NCBI GenBank assembly: GCA_021783175.1
Contig: JAJXUF010000027.1
Span: 1-35,435 of the forward strand
Source of the DNA: Pseudomonadota bacterium
Lineage (GTDB): Bacteria; Pseudomonadota; Gammaproteobacteria; Acidiferrobacterales; UBA6901
Length of the DNA: 35,435 nucleotides
Direction: 5' to 3'
Shown: positions 18,085-27,342 of the stretch, piece after piece
Numbering within the stretch: the stretch's first letter is position 1
How the letters are laid out: each line of letters begins with the position of its first letter
Translations under genes and position numbers: made by a program
Notes under the pieces: generated by a model
What the model was told of the DNA's origin: nothing
The model's input: the letters and a program-made list of their open reading frames with translations, nothing else
Database searches by the model: none

Positions 18085-19425
18085 TTATGAGTCATGGCGC
18101 CATGGCTCAAGGCCCTGGCCTGGCTCCAAAAAATCTACCTCTGGTTGCGCACCAAAGGGCGACTCATCCGCTTCCTTCTCGGGGGAAACTGTCTGTGTGG
18201 TGCCCTGCTCCTCGACAAGACGTCGAACGACCACTGCCAGTCCTCCAATCAGATACCAGCCATACGTTGAAAGACCATAAGTCGCGAGACTCGTAACGAG
18301 GTACATCGATGCCCAAGCTTGCAGTGCATAGGTCATCCTGGCCAACCCGGAGTTGTTTTCGATCCAGGATCTCCCCACGATTTGCCCAGCCGCTTTAAGG
18401 TTGCGAAAAACGGAGGCAATGTAGAGTAACACTATAAACAGGCCGCAGAAGCCAAGCTCCTGAAATGCTTCTGTAAAGAGATCATGAGATGGCTGGCCCA
18501 CACCAGCGACATTAAAATTGGCCTCTTCGGATGTCCCCATGCCATGGCCGATTATCGGCCTCTCTAGTCCAACCTTGAAATCACGGATCAACCCCGATAT
18601 ACGCCCCTCGGAAGTCGCGCCACCCGGTACATGATAATCCACCGTCGACAGGTACCGGTCTCTTTGTAATTTGCTCATGCTGAGAGGCACAATCAGCAAC
18701 GCCGAGATCACAATCAAAATTCCCAAAGCCTTATAGCGGCTCTTGGAGATGATCATAAGCAGCACAATCATCAACCCTACCAGACCGGTCCGCGATTCGG
18801 TCAGCAGTAGTGCATACATGAGCACACTCAGCAATCCAAGATAGACCAGCCTGTGAAAGAAAGTCCGGCGCATCAAGAAATAATGCAGAAATGGCACAAT
18901 CGCCACTATGACAAATGCCAGGCCGTTGGGATTGACGACATCGTGCGGCGCACCCGACAGTCGGGTCAGGTAGACGCCTGGCTCCATTGTTGTGAAATCA
19001 CCCCAGTACCCCTGGGTTAGGTGAAGATAAAGAGGCTCCGCAACACGAAACAATTGCGCACCTATGACTACCGCGACAAACACTTTCAATTTCGATTCAG
19101 TGTTCACCAGATAAATCGTAAAAAAATAGAAAACGACCACTTTGCTGAAGTCTGGAATACCCGAATGCAGTACGCTTCCCGGCCAAGTGACGAATGGCAG
19201 GGTACAGAGAATATATAGAACGAGGTACCAGAGGATCCGGGTTGATCGCTCCTGGAAATTCATCTCCTGGGCCTGATCCTTCGCCCCGACAACGATTGTT
19301 GCCAGGATTGCGGCCATAAGGACAAAATCAGAGCGTATAACTCCCAATGCGGGAATTCGCGCCGGCAAATGCAGGAAATAGCTCAATACAAAGAGCAGAT
19401 ATAGTCTGAATCCGGTTTTTTCCAT
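18085..19425 (-). CDS. O-antigen ligase/polymerase-like membrane protein (Wzy_C type)
   Basis: A polytopic protein of about 446 residues from ATG 19423-19425 (MEKTGF). A longer frame begins with TTG at 19464 but adds a polar tail before the first helix. There are about ten hydrophobic segments. The O-antigen ligase (PF04932-like) hallmarks are seen in the middle: LLTESRTGLVGL followed by membrane segments, then a large periplasmic loop with SEGRISG, RPIIGHGMGT and GQPSHDLFTEAFQELG, where the loop His and Arg residues are typical. Family members polymerise repeat units (Wzy) or ligate glycans to lipid A or protein (WaaL, PglL); XrtA loci often carry a variant suspected in O-glycosylation. Which activity applies here is open. 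The C-terminus is a polar cytoplasmic tail. Confidence 0.83.
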   Translation of the reverse strand: MEKTGFRLYLLFVLSYFLHLPARIPALGVIRSDFVLMAAILATIVVGAKDQAQEMNFQERSTRILWYLVLYILCTLPFVTWPGSVLHSGIPDFSKVVVFYFFTIYLVNTESKLKVFVAVVIGAQLFRVAEPLYLHLTQGYWGDFTTMEPGVYLTRLSGAPHDVVNPNGLAFVIVAIVPFLHYFLMRRTFFHRLVYLGLLSVLMYALLLTESRTGLVGLMIVLLMIISKSRYKALGILIVISALLIVPLSMSKLQRDRYLSTVDYHVPGGATSEGRISGLIRDFKVGLERPIIGHGMGTSEEANFNVAGVGQPSHDLFTEAFQELGFCGLFIVLLYIASVFRNLKAAGQIVGRSWIENNSGLARMTYALQAWASMYLVTSLATYGLSTYGWYLIGGLAVVVRRLVEEQGTTQTVSPEKEADESPFGAQPEVDFLEPGQGLEPWRHDS

Positions 19426-19515
19426 TGCTGCTGGACTCGAAGCGCGGGTTTGCCTACCCGCCAAGCGTTGCTACATTTAGCGCACGTCGCGGATTTAACA
19501 GCCTGCTGGCAAAAA

Positions 19516-20649
19516 CTACGAAACTGTTCGCATGACCTGACGGTAGACCGCCATATATCCGTCGGCCATTTTATCGCTGGTGAACTTTTCGACAAACAGC
19601 CCATGGGAATTTTCAGCCAACTCTCTGGCGCCGGCGGCATCCTCCATGATCGCGGAAATTGCCATCGCCAACTCTGCTGAATTACCGGGTGACACCAGCA
19701 TCGCGCCGTTTGTTCCGCAAAAAACACCGGGGACCCCGCCCACGCTGGTAGCCACTATCGGTACTTTCGCGCGCATCGCCTCGAGCAAGGTAATCGGCAA
19801 TCCCTCGGTTATTGAGGTTAATACAAATAAGTCAAAAAAACGAAGATATTCTTCTGCGCGATCCCGGTAGCCCAGTAAGCTTAGCCTCTCGCCTATTCCG
19901 AGCCTGTCGGCAACTTCTTGCAGACGCTGTCGTTCTGGCCCTTCCCCGATGATGACTGCTCTGACATCCCGCCCTTGCGATTTGAGAACTGCCACTGCTT
20001 CAAGCAGATCACAATGTGCTTTCTCGCGCGAAAGCCTTCCGATTGCGCCCACCACAAACCCGCTTGCGCGAAAACCTGCTGCTTCAGCGGAGACCGCATC
20101 CGCCCCGGGCACGTCGGTATCCAGGGCTGGAATGCCATTCGGAATGACAGTCATTCGGTTGCGAACCGAACTGGAAAGCCGCGAATCCCGCAACATCACG
20201 TCGCTCACCGCGACAATCGCGTCATGCTGCCGCAGACTGAACTGATCGAGCCTTTCATACAGGTGCAGAGCAGTGATTTTCTTTTCAGTGGCAGTCCAAC
20301 CATGCAGTGTGCTAACGAATGGAATTTTCCGAATCCACCTTGGCACCAGTCCAACCAGGATATTCGCCTTGTACCCATGGGAATGCAGGACATCAAATCG
20401 TTCGCGCCTGGCAAATTTCAGGATTTGCCAGGCGCCACGGAAATTCGCGCCGCGCCGCATCCGGACTCGCCGCACGGCAATTCCACTTTCTTCGGCAGCA
20501 ACCTCAATCTGCTTGTCTCCAGCCTGCGCTTCACCAATGCTACAAATTACAGGCTGTACCCCCAGTTTACGCTGCGCTTGCGCGAGATGAAGCAGCATAA
20601 TCTCAGCGCCATAGAGCCCACCACTGTCAATCAGATGAAGAACTTTCAC
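19516..20649 (-). CDS. GT4 glycosyltransferase (GTG start)
   Basis: A 377-residue GT-B enzyme. The start is GTG (20647-20649), with AGGG eight bases before it; the product begins with the usual MKVLHLIDSGGLYGAE, which places the Gly-rich acceptor loop at residues 9-15. Other GT4 landmarks: DVLHSHGYKAN (86-96), VIPNGI (168-173), GAIGRLSREK (201-210) with the Arg/Lys that hold the donor phosphates, and TSITEGLPITLLEAMRAKVP (Glu282 and Glu290, EX7E). It is a cytoplasmic or membrane-peripheral sugar transferase of EPS assembly. The O-antigen ligase-like gene follows about 90 bases downstream on the same strand, so co-transcription is likely. Confidence 0.9.
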   Translation of the reverse strand: MKVLHLIDSGGLYGAEIMLLHLAQAQRKLGVQPVICSIGEAQAGDKQIEVAAEESGIAVRRVRMRRGANFRGAWQILKFARRERFDVLHSHGYKANILVGLVPRWIRKIPFVSTLHGWTATEKKITALHLYERLDQFSLRQHDAIVAVSDVMLRDSRLSSSVRNRMTVIPNGIPALDTDVPGADAVSAEAAGFRASGFVVGAIGRLSREKAHCDLLEAVAVLKSQGRDVRAVIIGEGPERQRLQEVADRLGIGERLSLLGYRDRAEEYLRFFDLFVLTSITEGLPITLLEAMRAKVPIVATSVGGVPGVFCGTNGAMLVSPGNSAELAMAISAIMEDAAGARELAENSHGLFVEKFTSDKMADGYMAVYRQVMRTVS

Positions 20650-21010
20650 CGGTATAGCCCTGCGGTCGCCAGCAGAATGTGAAGTTTTGGCGTGGTTTCG
20701 ATGCCCAGCTTTCCCGCCAGCAACGGCGTCGATTCGGTCATCGTGTCGGTACTAACACCGGCTTTGTTGCGGTACGGCGTTGCCGACGGCAGTCTGGCTG
20801 GCAATACAGCAGGCATGCAACTGCTACATCCTCGTCGAGAAACGCGCATCACTAAAACCCAAAAGCAGCGCAGGTAGGAAAGACGATCTGGAGAGCCAAA
20901 AAACGCGGCTTTTGCTCGAGTTACTTTAAAGCCCTTTCGCAGTCACTGCGGCAGATCGGTGTAACAAAACCGCACCGTCGTAAGAACGACTAACAGCGAA
21001 CTGCGACCTG
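20650..21010. other. Intergenic region upstream of the GT4 gene at 19516
   Basis: About 360 bases. A 68-residue minus-strand frame (20646-20852) overlaps the GTG start as GTGA, but no family or ribosome site supports it. No other feature is seen. Confidence 0.35.
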
Positions 21011-22060
21011 CTAACCGCGAATCCCAAGCATCTTATTCGCGCGCCACATAACCAATTCGGCACCGGATATCACATCAGCAAGCTTTTCCCTGTCGTTATC
21101 GATCGCGAAACGGCCAAGCTCGTAATGATCATGTGTTCCAGAGATGGGGAATGCAGCGACTGCGGTCGCGTACCCGGCTTGCGCCACAACTTCTTTTATT
21201 TTTTTGCTGTAATCCTCTTTATTTCCGTGAGGATAGGCAAACGAGTAGACGGGGCTGTCCAGCATTTCCTCAATACGCGCCTTGCAACCCGCAATTTCTT
21301 CGGCCAACCTGTCCTCTGCCAGACATACCAGCCTGGGATGCGTGATCGTATGTCCTGCCACTTCAATACCAGCGGCGCTCATCTCCCTGAGCTGATCCCA
21401 GGACGCCGGGGCAAATTCGGCTGTTGGTTCGGCTGGAACACTTACCTTTGCCTGTTCCGCAAGTTCCCGCAGAAACCGATTCTTTTCCACATCTTTCAGC
21501 TTCATCGCATGCTGACAGATTTCCAGCCAGACCGGCCTGTTGTCTCCGGATTCCGACAATTCGAATTGCCGATCCCTTTGTTGCAGCCTTAAGCACCAGT
21601 GACGCTCCCTCGCATTGCGAAGAATGTACATAACCAAGTCGGGCCATTGCCAGACCGTCCTGTCCACAAATCCGCTTGTTACATAAAACGTTGCAGGAAC
21701 GTCATACCGCCTGAGAATCGGAAAGGCATATTCATGGAAATCGGCGTAACCATCATCAATGGTGATAACTGCAGTGTTGTCCGGCAATGGCTCACCGGAT
21801 TTCAGCATCCCGCCAAAACGCGACATTGAGACCACATTGGCGTTTTGTTTCAGGTACCGGACCTGCTGTTCAAATTGGGCAACCGTAGCACGCCGGCACG
21901 AGCCGGCCGGTCCGAATCGGTGGAACATGAGGATCTTCGGCGAGCGAACCGCCAGCCATCGGGCAAACCGTCTTACACAACGAACGCAAAGCGATCGAAT
22001 GGCCCTGCTTTGACCGCCTGACCGAAGCGCGCCACCGATGTCAGTCTCTCGATTGATCAT
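21011..22060 (-). CDS. Polysaccharide deacetylase (NodB-like, CE4)
   Basis: A 349-residue CE4 protein. Residues 43-50 read ILMFHRFG, a common entry strand. The catalytic and metal-binding motif is ITIDDGYADFHE (99-110) with Asp102-Asp103, followed by YDVPATFYVTSGF (119-131). The metal His pair is in GHTITHPRL (236-244). SFAYPHGNKEDY (273-284) is the substrate-groove motif. These enzymes remove N- or O-acetyl groups from sugar polymers, usually outside the cytoplasm. No clear signal peptide is seen at this N-terminus, which instead is basic. It differs from the XrtA-type deacetylase at 31246. It follows the GT4 gene at 22264 with about 200 bases between, and has no good ribosome site. Confidence 0.87.
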   Translation of the reverse strand: MINRETDIGGALRSGGQSRAIRSLCVRCVRRFARWLAVRSPKILMFHRFGPAGSCRRATVAQFEQQVRYLKQNANVVSMSRFGGMLKSGEPLPDNTAVITIDDGYADFHEYAFPILRRYDVPATFYVTSGFVDRTVWQWPDLVMYILRNARERHWCLRLQQRDRQFELSESGDNRPVWLEICQHAMKLKDVEKNRFLRELAEQAKVSVPAEPTAEFAPASWDQLREMSAAGIEVAGHTITHPRLVCLAEDRLAEEIAGCKARIEEMLDSPVYSFAYPHGNKEDYSKKIKEVVAQAGYATAVAAFPISGTHDHYELGRFAIDNDREKLADVISGAELVMWRANKMLGIRG

Positions 22061-22094
22061 ACGTATTACTAAGTTGCATTCACTCTAATCAACA

Positions 22095-22119
22095 GCGCCG
22101 TAATTTCCCGGCACGGCGC
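22095..22119. repeat. GC-rich inverted repeat between GT4 and deacetylase genes
   Basis: GCGCCGT (22095-22101) and ACGGCGC (22113-22119) are perfect 7-base arms with an 11-base spacer. No T-run follows in either direction, so a classical terminator is unlikely; it may be a leader hairpin of the deacetylase gene, which starts 35 bases away. Confidence 0.35.
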
Positions 22120-22263
22120 CCCCCACCAGCTTGTCGTTAAAGGCAACCTTCCACACTTCCGAGTCTTAACTTTTTTTCCTAAATAATTCTAGTTATCACC
22201 GCCATTATTCTAGTTCTTTTCCTTCTGAGCCTCTGAAGTCGCGCCCGTATTGTCAGTCTACAG

Positions 22264-23442
22264 CTAGCCTGCAGAACCTGCACTCGAAACGCGAGTCGGA
22301 CGGCTCGATAACAGATTCTCGTACAGCTCTTCGTGCGCGGCAACCATCTTGCGCACATCAAATTTATCCTTAACAAAATTGAGGGCATGTCGCCCAATCG
22401 CATCGGCCAGATTTTGATCCGAAACGAGCGTCCTCACGCGGTCGGCCAAGGCGTCGATATCCCCGACATCAACCAAATAGCCGTTGTATCCGTCTTGCAC
22501 GATTTCCACGTTTCCACCGACTTTGGTGCAAACGCTTGGTTTCGCACAATTCATGTATTCGATGATGGAATTTGAAAAACCTTCTGATTCTGAACACAAA
22601 ACTGCGACAGTAAATTGCTGAATGATGGGAGCTACGTCGGTCACCTGTCCGGCAAATACCACCCTGTTGCCGATGCCCAATGACTGTGCAAGGTCGCGCA
22701 GGGGCCCTTCAAGATCACCGGTTCCAACTACAACGAGCCACAATTTAGGATCAGTGGAAGCCAGTTTTCCGAAAGCATTGATCAAATCGTCGATTCGCTT
22801 GATTGGCCGCAAATTCGCCACAATTCCGACTATCTTGGCATCACGTGGCACGCCCAGCTTTTCTCTCGTCCCTGGGTCCTGGGTTGGGGTGCCCTGACGA
22901 TTGGCAAAACCGTTGTATATCACTGCAATCTTCGATCCCGGATAACCCTCCTTGTCCCCAACCTGACGTTTAACGGCTTCGCTATTGGCAACCACGTGAT
23001 CTACAAACAATCGGCTGATTCGAAGCATCCTCGTCACGGTCGCGCTATACCAGAACCCCATGTCACGACGTGACACTACAACGCGCAGCCCGAAAAGTTT
23101 TGCAAACGGTGGCGCAATCATCGCAGCGTCATTAAAGAAAATATGCACCAGGGAAAAACCGTTTCGCGACAGCTCACGCATGTAGCCGTAGAGTCGTGCC
23201 CACGTCGCTGCTCGCGCCATCTTTTCGATACCGAGCACGTTCACCGGACAACCGAAATCGGCAGCACTGGAATACTTGCTGCCCCGAAAAACAGTCACGT
23301 GTGGTTCGAACCGTTGACGGTCCAAGCCATGGATCAGCTTAAGGATCTGTTGCTCGGTTCCCCCGTAAGGATGCGCATAGTGATCCATAAGATAGGCAAT
23401 TTTAACCGGCATTTCTGCCATCATCCGGTCCTCGGGTTCCAT
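22264..23442 (-). CDS. GT4 glycosyltransferase, translationally coupled to upstream GT2
   Basis: A 392-residue GT-B enzyme. The start (ATG 23440-23442) lies 22 bases inside the end of the GT2 gene, with AGAAGGTG just before it; in-frame ATGs a few codons later are alternatives. Motifs: HPYGGTEQQ (24-32), IYNGF (175-179), IVANLRPIKRIDDL (207-220) with the donor Arg/Lys, and CSESEGFSNSIIEYMNCAKP (Glu287 and Glu295, EX7E). The overlap suggests that this enzyme and the GT2 are made together and act in sequence on the same lipid-linked intermediate. The sugar is unknown. Confidence 0.9.
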   Translation of the reverse strand: MEPEDRMMAEMPVKIAYLMDHYAHPYGGTEQQILKLIHGLDRQRFEPHVTVFRGSKYSSAADFGCPVNVLGIEKMARAATWARLYGYMRELSRNGFSLVHIFFNDAAMIAPPFAKLFGLRVVVSRRDMGFWYSATVTRMLRISRLFVDHVVANSEAVKRQVGDKEGYPGSKIAVIYNGFANRQGTPTQDPGTREKLGVPRDAKIVGIVANLRPIKRIDDLINAFGKLASTDPKLWLVVVGTGDLEGPLRDLAQSLGIGNRVVFAGQVTDVAPIIQQFTVAVLCSESEGFSNSIIEYMNCAKPSVCTKVGGNVEIVQDGYNGYLVDVGDIDALADRVRTLVSDQNLADAIGRHALNFVKDKFDVRKMVAAHEELYENLLSSRPTRVSSAGSAG

Positions 23443-24578
23443 ATCACCTTCTTTTCGCCGCGCAGAAACTTTCCAAACGCATGTCCCGAAGCCGTATTAA
23501 CCAGGGCAAAATAATAGGCAAATGCACTCAACGCATTGCCGCCGCCGTTTCGCGCTAGCGCCCTCCCCCAGAGAGCAAATGCGCACAACAGGCAAAATCC
23601 GAGGAACGTCAGTTGGTAAACCAAACCCCGCCCCTTCCATAATAGAAAGATATTGGCCAAAGGGATGACCAGCAGCGGAACAAAGGCCATGTAGCGCAGC
23701 GCCTTGTGGGATAAAATCTGCCAGGAATAGATGCCGTATTTCAGCGGATTGAACAGACTACGCATGTCGTAAAGCGCCCAGAACGCGCGCAACGCCACAC
23801 GCACGCGCATCCGGTACTCGTCCTTTCCCTCAGCCAAAGCTTCTTCTTTAAGCAATGCAGCAGGTTCATACACGACACGGTATCCGCGCTTGGCAACGCT
23901 CAGCGGTAAGACAAAATCGGGCAGCTGATCCGCTCTCATATCTCGGTACAGATTTTTGCGCACTGCGTCGACCCCTCCGTCGACGCCGACGACCGATCCA
24001 AGATTGGTTTCGAGCGCGCGCAGGTAGTTCTCGTATCTCATAAAGGCACTACAACCATCTCCTACAATTGAGCCGTCCGCTGCCGCGTAGACCATCTTCC
24101 CGGTTACATACCCAACCTCTGGATCACAAAAATTGCGCATGAGCGCGCGAAGAGCGCCGGCTTCATATATTGAATTCGCATCCGAGAAAACAATGATCTC
24201 CCCGGTCGCCTCGCGAATTGCCATGTTGAGTGCACTGGTCTTGCCGCCTCTGGGGGACTGCCGAAGCAGCCTGACCACGCCCTGTGTTTCGTCCACAAAG
24301 CGATTGACGATGGCATCCGTTTGGTCCGACGACTCGTCCGAAACAACGATGATTTGGAGGTGATCCCGCGGATAGTCCAGGCCGAGCTTGTTCTCGATCG
24401 TCGATCCAATGTATTTCTCTTCGTTGTAGGCCGCGATAATGATCGTGACGGGCGGCGTGAAGTCATCTTTGTGCACAGGCCGACGGTGCAAGTGCGCGAG
24501 CACCCACGCACAGGCCGGATATCCGGCATAGACATAGACGACGAGCGCGACCGCGCTCCAGAATGCGACTTCAATCAT
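23421..24578 (-). CDS. GT2 membrane glycosyltransferase
   Basis: A 385-residue GT2 enzyme with GGAG five bases before the ATG at 24576-24578. It has an N-terminal membrane helix (about 5-28), then the GT-A domain: PVTIIIAAYNEEKYIG (43-58), VVSDESSDQT (78-87), GGKTSALN (111-118) and the metal-binding SDAN (132-135). GVDGGVDAVRKNLY and the RMRVRVALRAFWAL stretch match the acceptor region of processive-type GT2 proteins, though a clear QXXRW is not seen. Two to three hydrophobic segments follow near the C-terminus. It could extend a lipid-linked chain at the inner membrane. It is the first gene of the long minus-strand group, so a promoter should lie upstream of 24578. Confidence 0.88.
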   Translation of the reverse strand: MIEVAFWSAVALVVYVYAGYPACAWVLAHLHRRPVHKDDFTPPVTIIIAAYNEEKYIGSTIENKLGLDYPRDHLQIIVVSDESSDQTDAIVNRFVDETQGVVRLLRQSPRGGKTSALNMAIREATGEIIVFSDANSIYEAGALRALMRNFCDPEVGYVTGKMVYAAADGSIVGDGCSAFMRYENYLRALETNLGSVVGVDGGVDAVRKNLYRDMRADQLPDFVLPLSVAKRGYRVVYEPAALLKEEALAEGKDEYRMRVRVALRAFWALYDMRSLFNPLKYGIYSWQILSHKALRYMAFVPLLVIPLANIFLLWKGRGLVYQLTFLGFCLLCAFALWGRALARNGGGNALSAFAYYFALVNTASGHAFGKFLRGEKKVIWNPRTG

Positions 24579-25933
24579 TAATTTCTCCGCATCAACGCCG
24601 CATGGTCTTACGGCGTAGTCCGAAAGCGCCGAGGAAACACACTACAAACCGGTTGTTAAAAGATCAATTTGCGCGTCTGCGCCAGGAATGGCAAATCGCA
24701 ACCTAAGGACACGCTGCAATGCCGTGGAGCAACCTGCTCAAATGCAGACCATCTGACAAGGTTGGCGAAAACTGCGAAAATGCCAACTGATTTGAGCCAG
24801 AATGCCCTTCTCTTGTGGGTAACAGAAAAATGCTGGGCGCACAAAATTGGACCATCGCCGCACCGATTTTTTGGTCCGGCAAAAACCCCGCGCGCGATCT
24901 GACCCCTTCTGCAAGCACGCTACCGCCCTGCAAAGACTCGCTTCGCATAGGATCACTGCGATTGTCAGGGACCATTCTGGCCTGAAAAAAATGACCCAAG
25001 CCGACTCGATCCCGCAACCTTCGGAGGGGAATACAAATTGACTCGCGTCGTCAGCAGGGACGATGCGGGCTTTTTCAGCTTTTTCCGCAGGCAGGGCACC
25101 CCTTTTCTGCCAGGCCGCGGTAATTATTGAAATAGTTCTAGGTTAAAATTATACCATTCCCAGAGTCGCCGCGCGAAAAATAGGGCTATCCAGGCGGTAC
25201 CACGTCCCGCCAGGCATCAAGGTGGCGCGACTTTCTCAGTCCGCAATCCACTCTTCGATTAGAGGTCAAATTAACGACGGTTGGCATAGCCTTGTCGGGT
25301 TTTCATCGATTTACAGCAAAATTTGATGCGTCCGGCGTCATGAAAGTTGGCTGCCCATTAATCCTGATTTGGAACCAGCCACCTTCTGCTTTAAAAATGA
25401 AGTCTCATTTGCAACGACCTTTCCGCCAAATCCTGAGGCAATTGGCATCTGCACGGGTTGTCGTGGCCGGAATTCGGAAAACGAGTTTCTGATTTTACTG
25501 ATATCCGGGCAACTTCGCGGGCAGGTCTCCCTGATAACGACCGGCTTTTCGCCAGGCTGGTTGACCCGGTCGTATGCCGGCCAATGGCGCGGGCGTCCAG
25601 TGCCTAAACTTGATGAAACTTGCGGATGCCGTCATAGCAAAAGAATAAACCGCTAAACATGCTCAATTCCAACAGCTTGTTTTGAATATCGTAGCTACTT
25701 TGTTAGCTTTCTCTTCGTCAATGCAGTTGGGTGCGGCATGCGCCCAAAGTCGGCCCTAGACAAGATAGGGCTGATAGGCGCAACATGAATACCAGCAACA
25801 TTATTCATAGAGCGCGATAAGGAATAGTTGTCCCGAAACGCGCCAAACCTCAAGAACGAAAAGACCAAAAGACCAGAAACTAAGGTCACATGAACACCTG
25901 CCCATACGAATGGGGGGTCAACGAGAGGGGTGG
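24579..25933. other. Divergent intergenic region between the EPS group and the PEP-CTERM gene
   Basis: About 1.35 kb between the divergent genes at 24578 and 25934. No protein family is recognisable in any frame. Structures seen: GCCCTA (25753-25758) and TAGGGC (25766-25771) form a hairpin; TTGGG to CCCAA (25727-25747) is an imperfect inverted repeat; AAAAGACC is tandemly repeated at 25859-25874. Promoters for both directions must lie here. I looked for a sigma-54 type -24/-12 element (expected for PEP-CTERM genes under PrsR) and found no good match. Confidence 0.45.
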
Positions 25934-26611
25934 ATGATGAAATTCAATTCTCAATGGGCGGCCGCGCTTCTTTCCGTTGCGGCGTGGGCTGCTGTGCCAA
26001 GTGCGGGTGCAGCACTTATCAACCGTGGCGACGGAATGATCTATGACACCGCCCTCAATGTCACATGGCTGTCCAATGCCGACCTAGCGGCGACGGACTC
26101 GTTCGGAGTCCTGGGCATTGCTTCCGGTGGGCAAATGACTTGGAGCACTGCTCAAGACTGGATTACGGCCATGAATGCCAGTGGGTACCTCGGATACAGC
26201 AATTGGCGCCAACCTACTACCCAACAGCCAGACTCAAGCTGCTCGGTCCAGTCAGGAGGCAACTCCTACGGTTCGAACTGCACGGGAAGCGAGATGGGAG
26301 AGTTGTTTTACAACGAACTGGGTGGAACGGCCGGGGCGAATATTACCGTCACGCACAATTCGAATCTCGGGCTTTTCCAGAACGTAAAGGATGATGTTTA
26401 CTGGTCCGGGACAGAATACGCGCCGGGAACCTCCGCCTGGCAATTCAATTTTGCCAACGGCAATCAGTTCATAAACCAAGAATCCACGACTGGTTTCGGG
26501 TGGGCAGTCCGTTCCGGCGACGTTGCGGTAGTCCCGATACCGCAGGCCGAGTGGCTATTTGCAAGCGGCCTGCTTTGTTTGATGGCGGTAAGCCGTCGCA
26601 AAAAGGCATAA
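25934..26611 (+). CDS. PEP-CTERM-type secreted protein with DUF1566-like domain
   Basis: A 225-residue protein; GAGAGGGG precedes two adjacent ATGs (25934 and 25937), and the second has the better spacing. It has a Sec signal peptide (residues 1-26, ending PSAGA). The body (about 28-195) has the DUF1566 look: MIYDTALNVTWLSNA, WSTAQDWITAMN, GYSNWRQPT, YWSGTEY and FGWAVRSG. The last 26 residues are a sorting tail: VPIPQAEWLF, a hydrophobic helix ASGLLCLMAV, then SRRKKA. This is a VPxP variant of the PEP-CTERM signal read by exosortase, with Gln-Glu instead of the usual small residues. Established knowledge ties such tails to XrtA and an EPS locus, which fits the neighbours. It is a likely surface or EPS-matrix protein. 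Confidence 0.86.
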   Translation: MMKFNSQWAAALLSVAAWAAVPSAGAALINRGDGMIYDTALNVTWLSNADLAATDSFGVLGIASGGQMTWSTAQDWITAMNASGYLGYSNWRQPTTQQPDSSCSVQSGGNSYGSNCTGSEMGELFYNELGGTAGANITVTHNSNLGLFQNVKDDVYWSGTEYAPGTSAWQFNFANGNQFINQESTTGFGWAVRSGDVAVVPIPQAEWLFASGLLCLMAVSRRKKA

Positions 26612-27342
26612 TTGCCAGCAGGCAAAGCGCACAGCATTAACGTTATAGCCAGGCACTCGGGCGACAGCCCGACGGAAAGCTCGGGATCCGACTGTTTGGC
26701 GTATCCCAATTCCTTTACATGCTGCTATCTCGACGGACGCAGCAGTGTTGCCAAATAGCATGGAATCTACTCACACAGAAATTCCATGGAAAATTCTACT
26801 TGGTTGGCCGAAAGCGGCAGTCTTTGTTGCAGGCAGCATCTCGCCACAGCTAGCCGCCGCTTTCGGGACCCCTTAAATCCGTGCAACCCTCCTTGGCGAA
26901 TTAGTCACATCGGCAGCAGTGCAATAGTAATCGCTGTCGCCGCCGAGTTCTTGGAGTAAATCGTTGCCACTGTGCCATATGGACAGCCTGCTGCCTCCTC
27001 TCGTTGCTTGTGCGGCCATGTCCGGGCCACGAGCCGCCCTCCGGCTGGATCAGAAATCATCAGAGGTCAATTTACACGCAATATGCTGATCGCTTACTGA
27101 TTGCGCGCATGTCTATCTGCGATTATATTGAGGTCACCAAAAGCGATTGTCGCCGACTCTCGCCTTCTCGCATGGAACGCAAGAAGACACTGCCAATAAT
27201 AAGTCGATCTTGGCGGAACAAATCCGACATCTGGGCGCCGCAGTGAATCCCCATTTACGCCTGCGTCACTGCTGTCGGTTCGCAAGCCACCGATCTGGCA
27301 CACACCATCGGTATGGATAGATGAAAAGAACAAGTCAAACGC
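26612..27342. other. Intergenic region downstream of the PEP-CTERM gene
   Basis: About 730 bases without a recognisable gene. TTGCC-AGCA-GGCAA just after the PEP-CTERM stop (about 26611-26625) is a short hairpin without a T-run. A longer inverted repeat lies at 26808-26866 (separate entry). The promoter for the membrane/caspase-like pair should be in the right half. Confidence 0.4.
26808..26866. repeat. Perfect 11-base inverted repeat with 37-base loop
   Basis: CCGAAAGCGGC at 26808-26818 and its exact complement GCCGCTTTCGG at 26856-26866. It lies in the gap between the PEP-CTERM gene and the caspase-like operon. It could be a stable RNA hairpin, a transcription end for the PEP-CTERM message or a small mobile repeat. 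No T-run follows directly. Confidence 0.45.

Noticed and set aside
20646..20852. 68-residue minus-strand frame overlapping the GTG start of the GT4 gene
   Set aside because: Short, without domain or ribosome-site support; the GTGA overlap can arise by chance.
22182..22215. Two near copies of ATTCTAGTT as a direct repeat
   Set aside because: Too short and AT-rich to exceed chance; no known function.
24656..25041. Several overlapping frames in the divergent intergenic region
   Set aside because: No frame has a recognisable family, and the frames shift and overlap on both strands as in noncoding DNA.
25270..25300. Possible sigma-54 -24/-12 promoter (TGGCA followed by TTGT near 25281)
   Set aside because: The spacing is one base short and the GC of the -12 element is missing; it is also about 650 bases from the PEP-CTERM gene.
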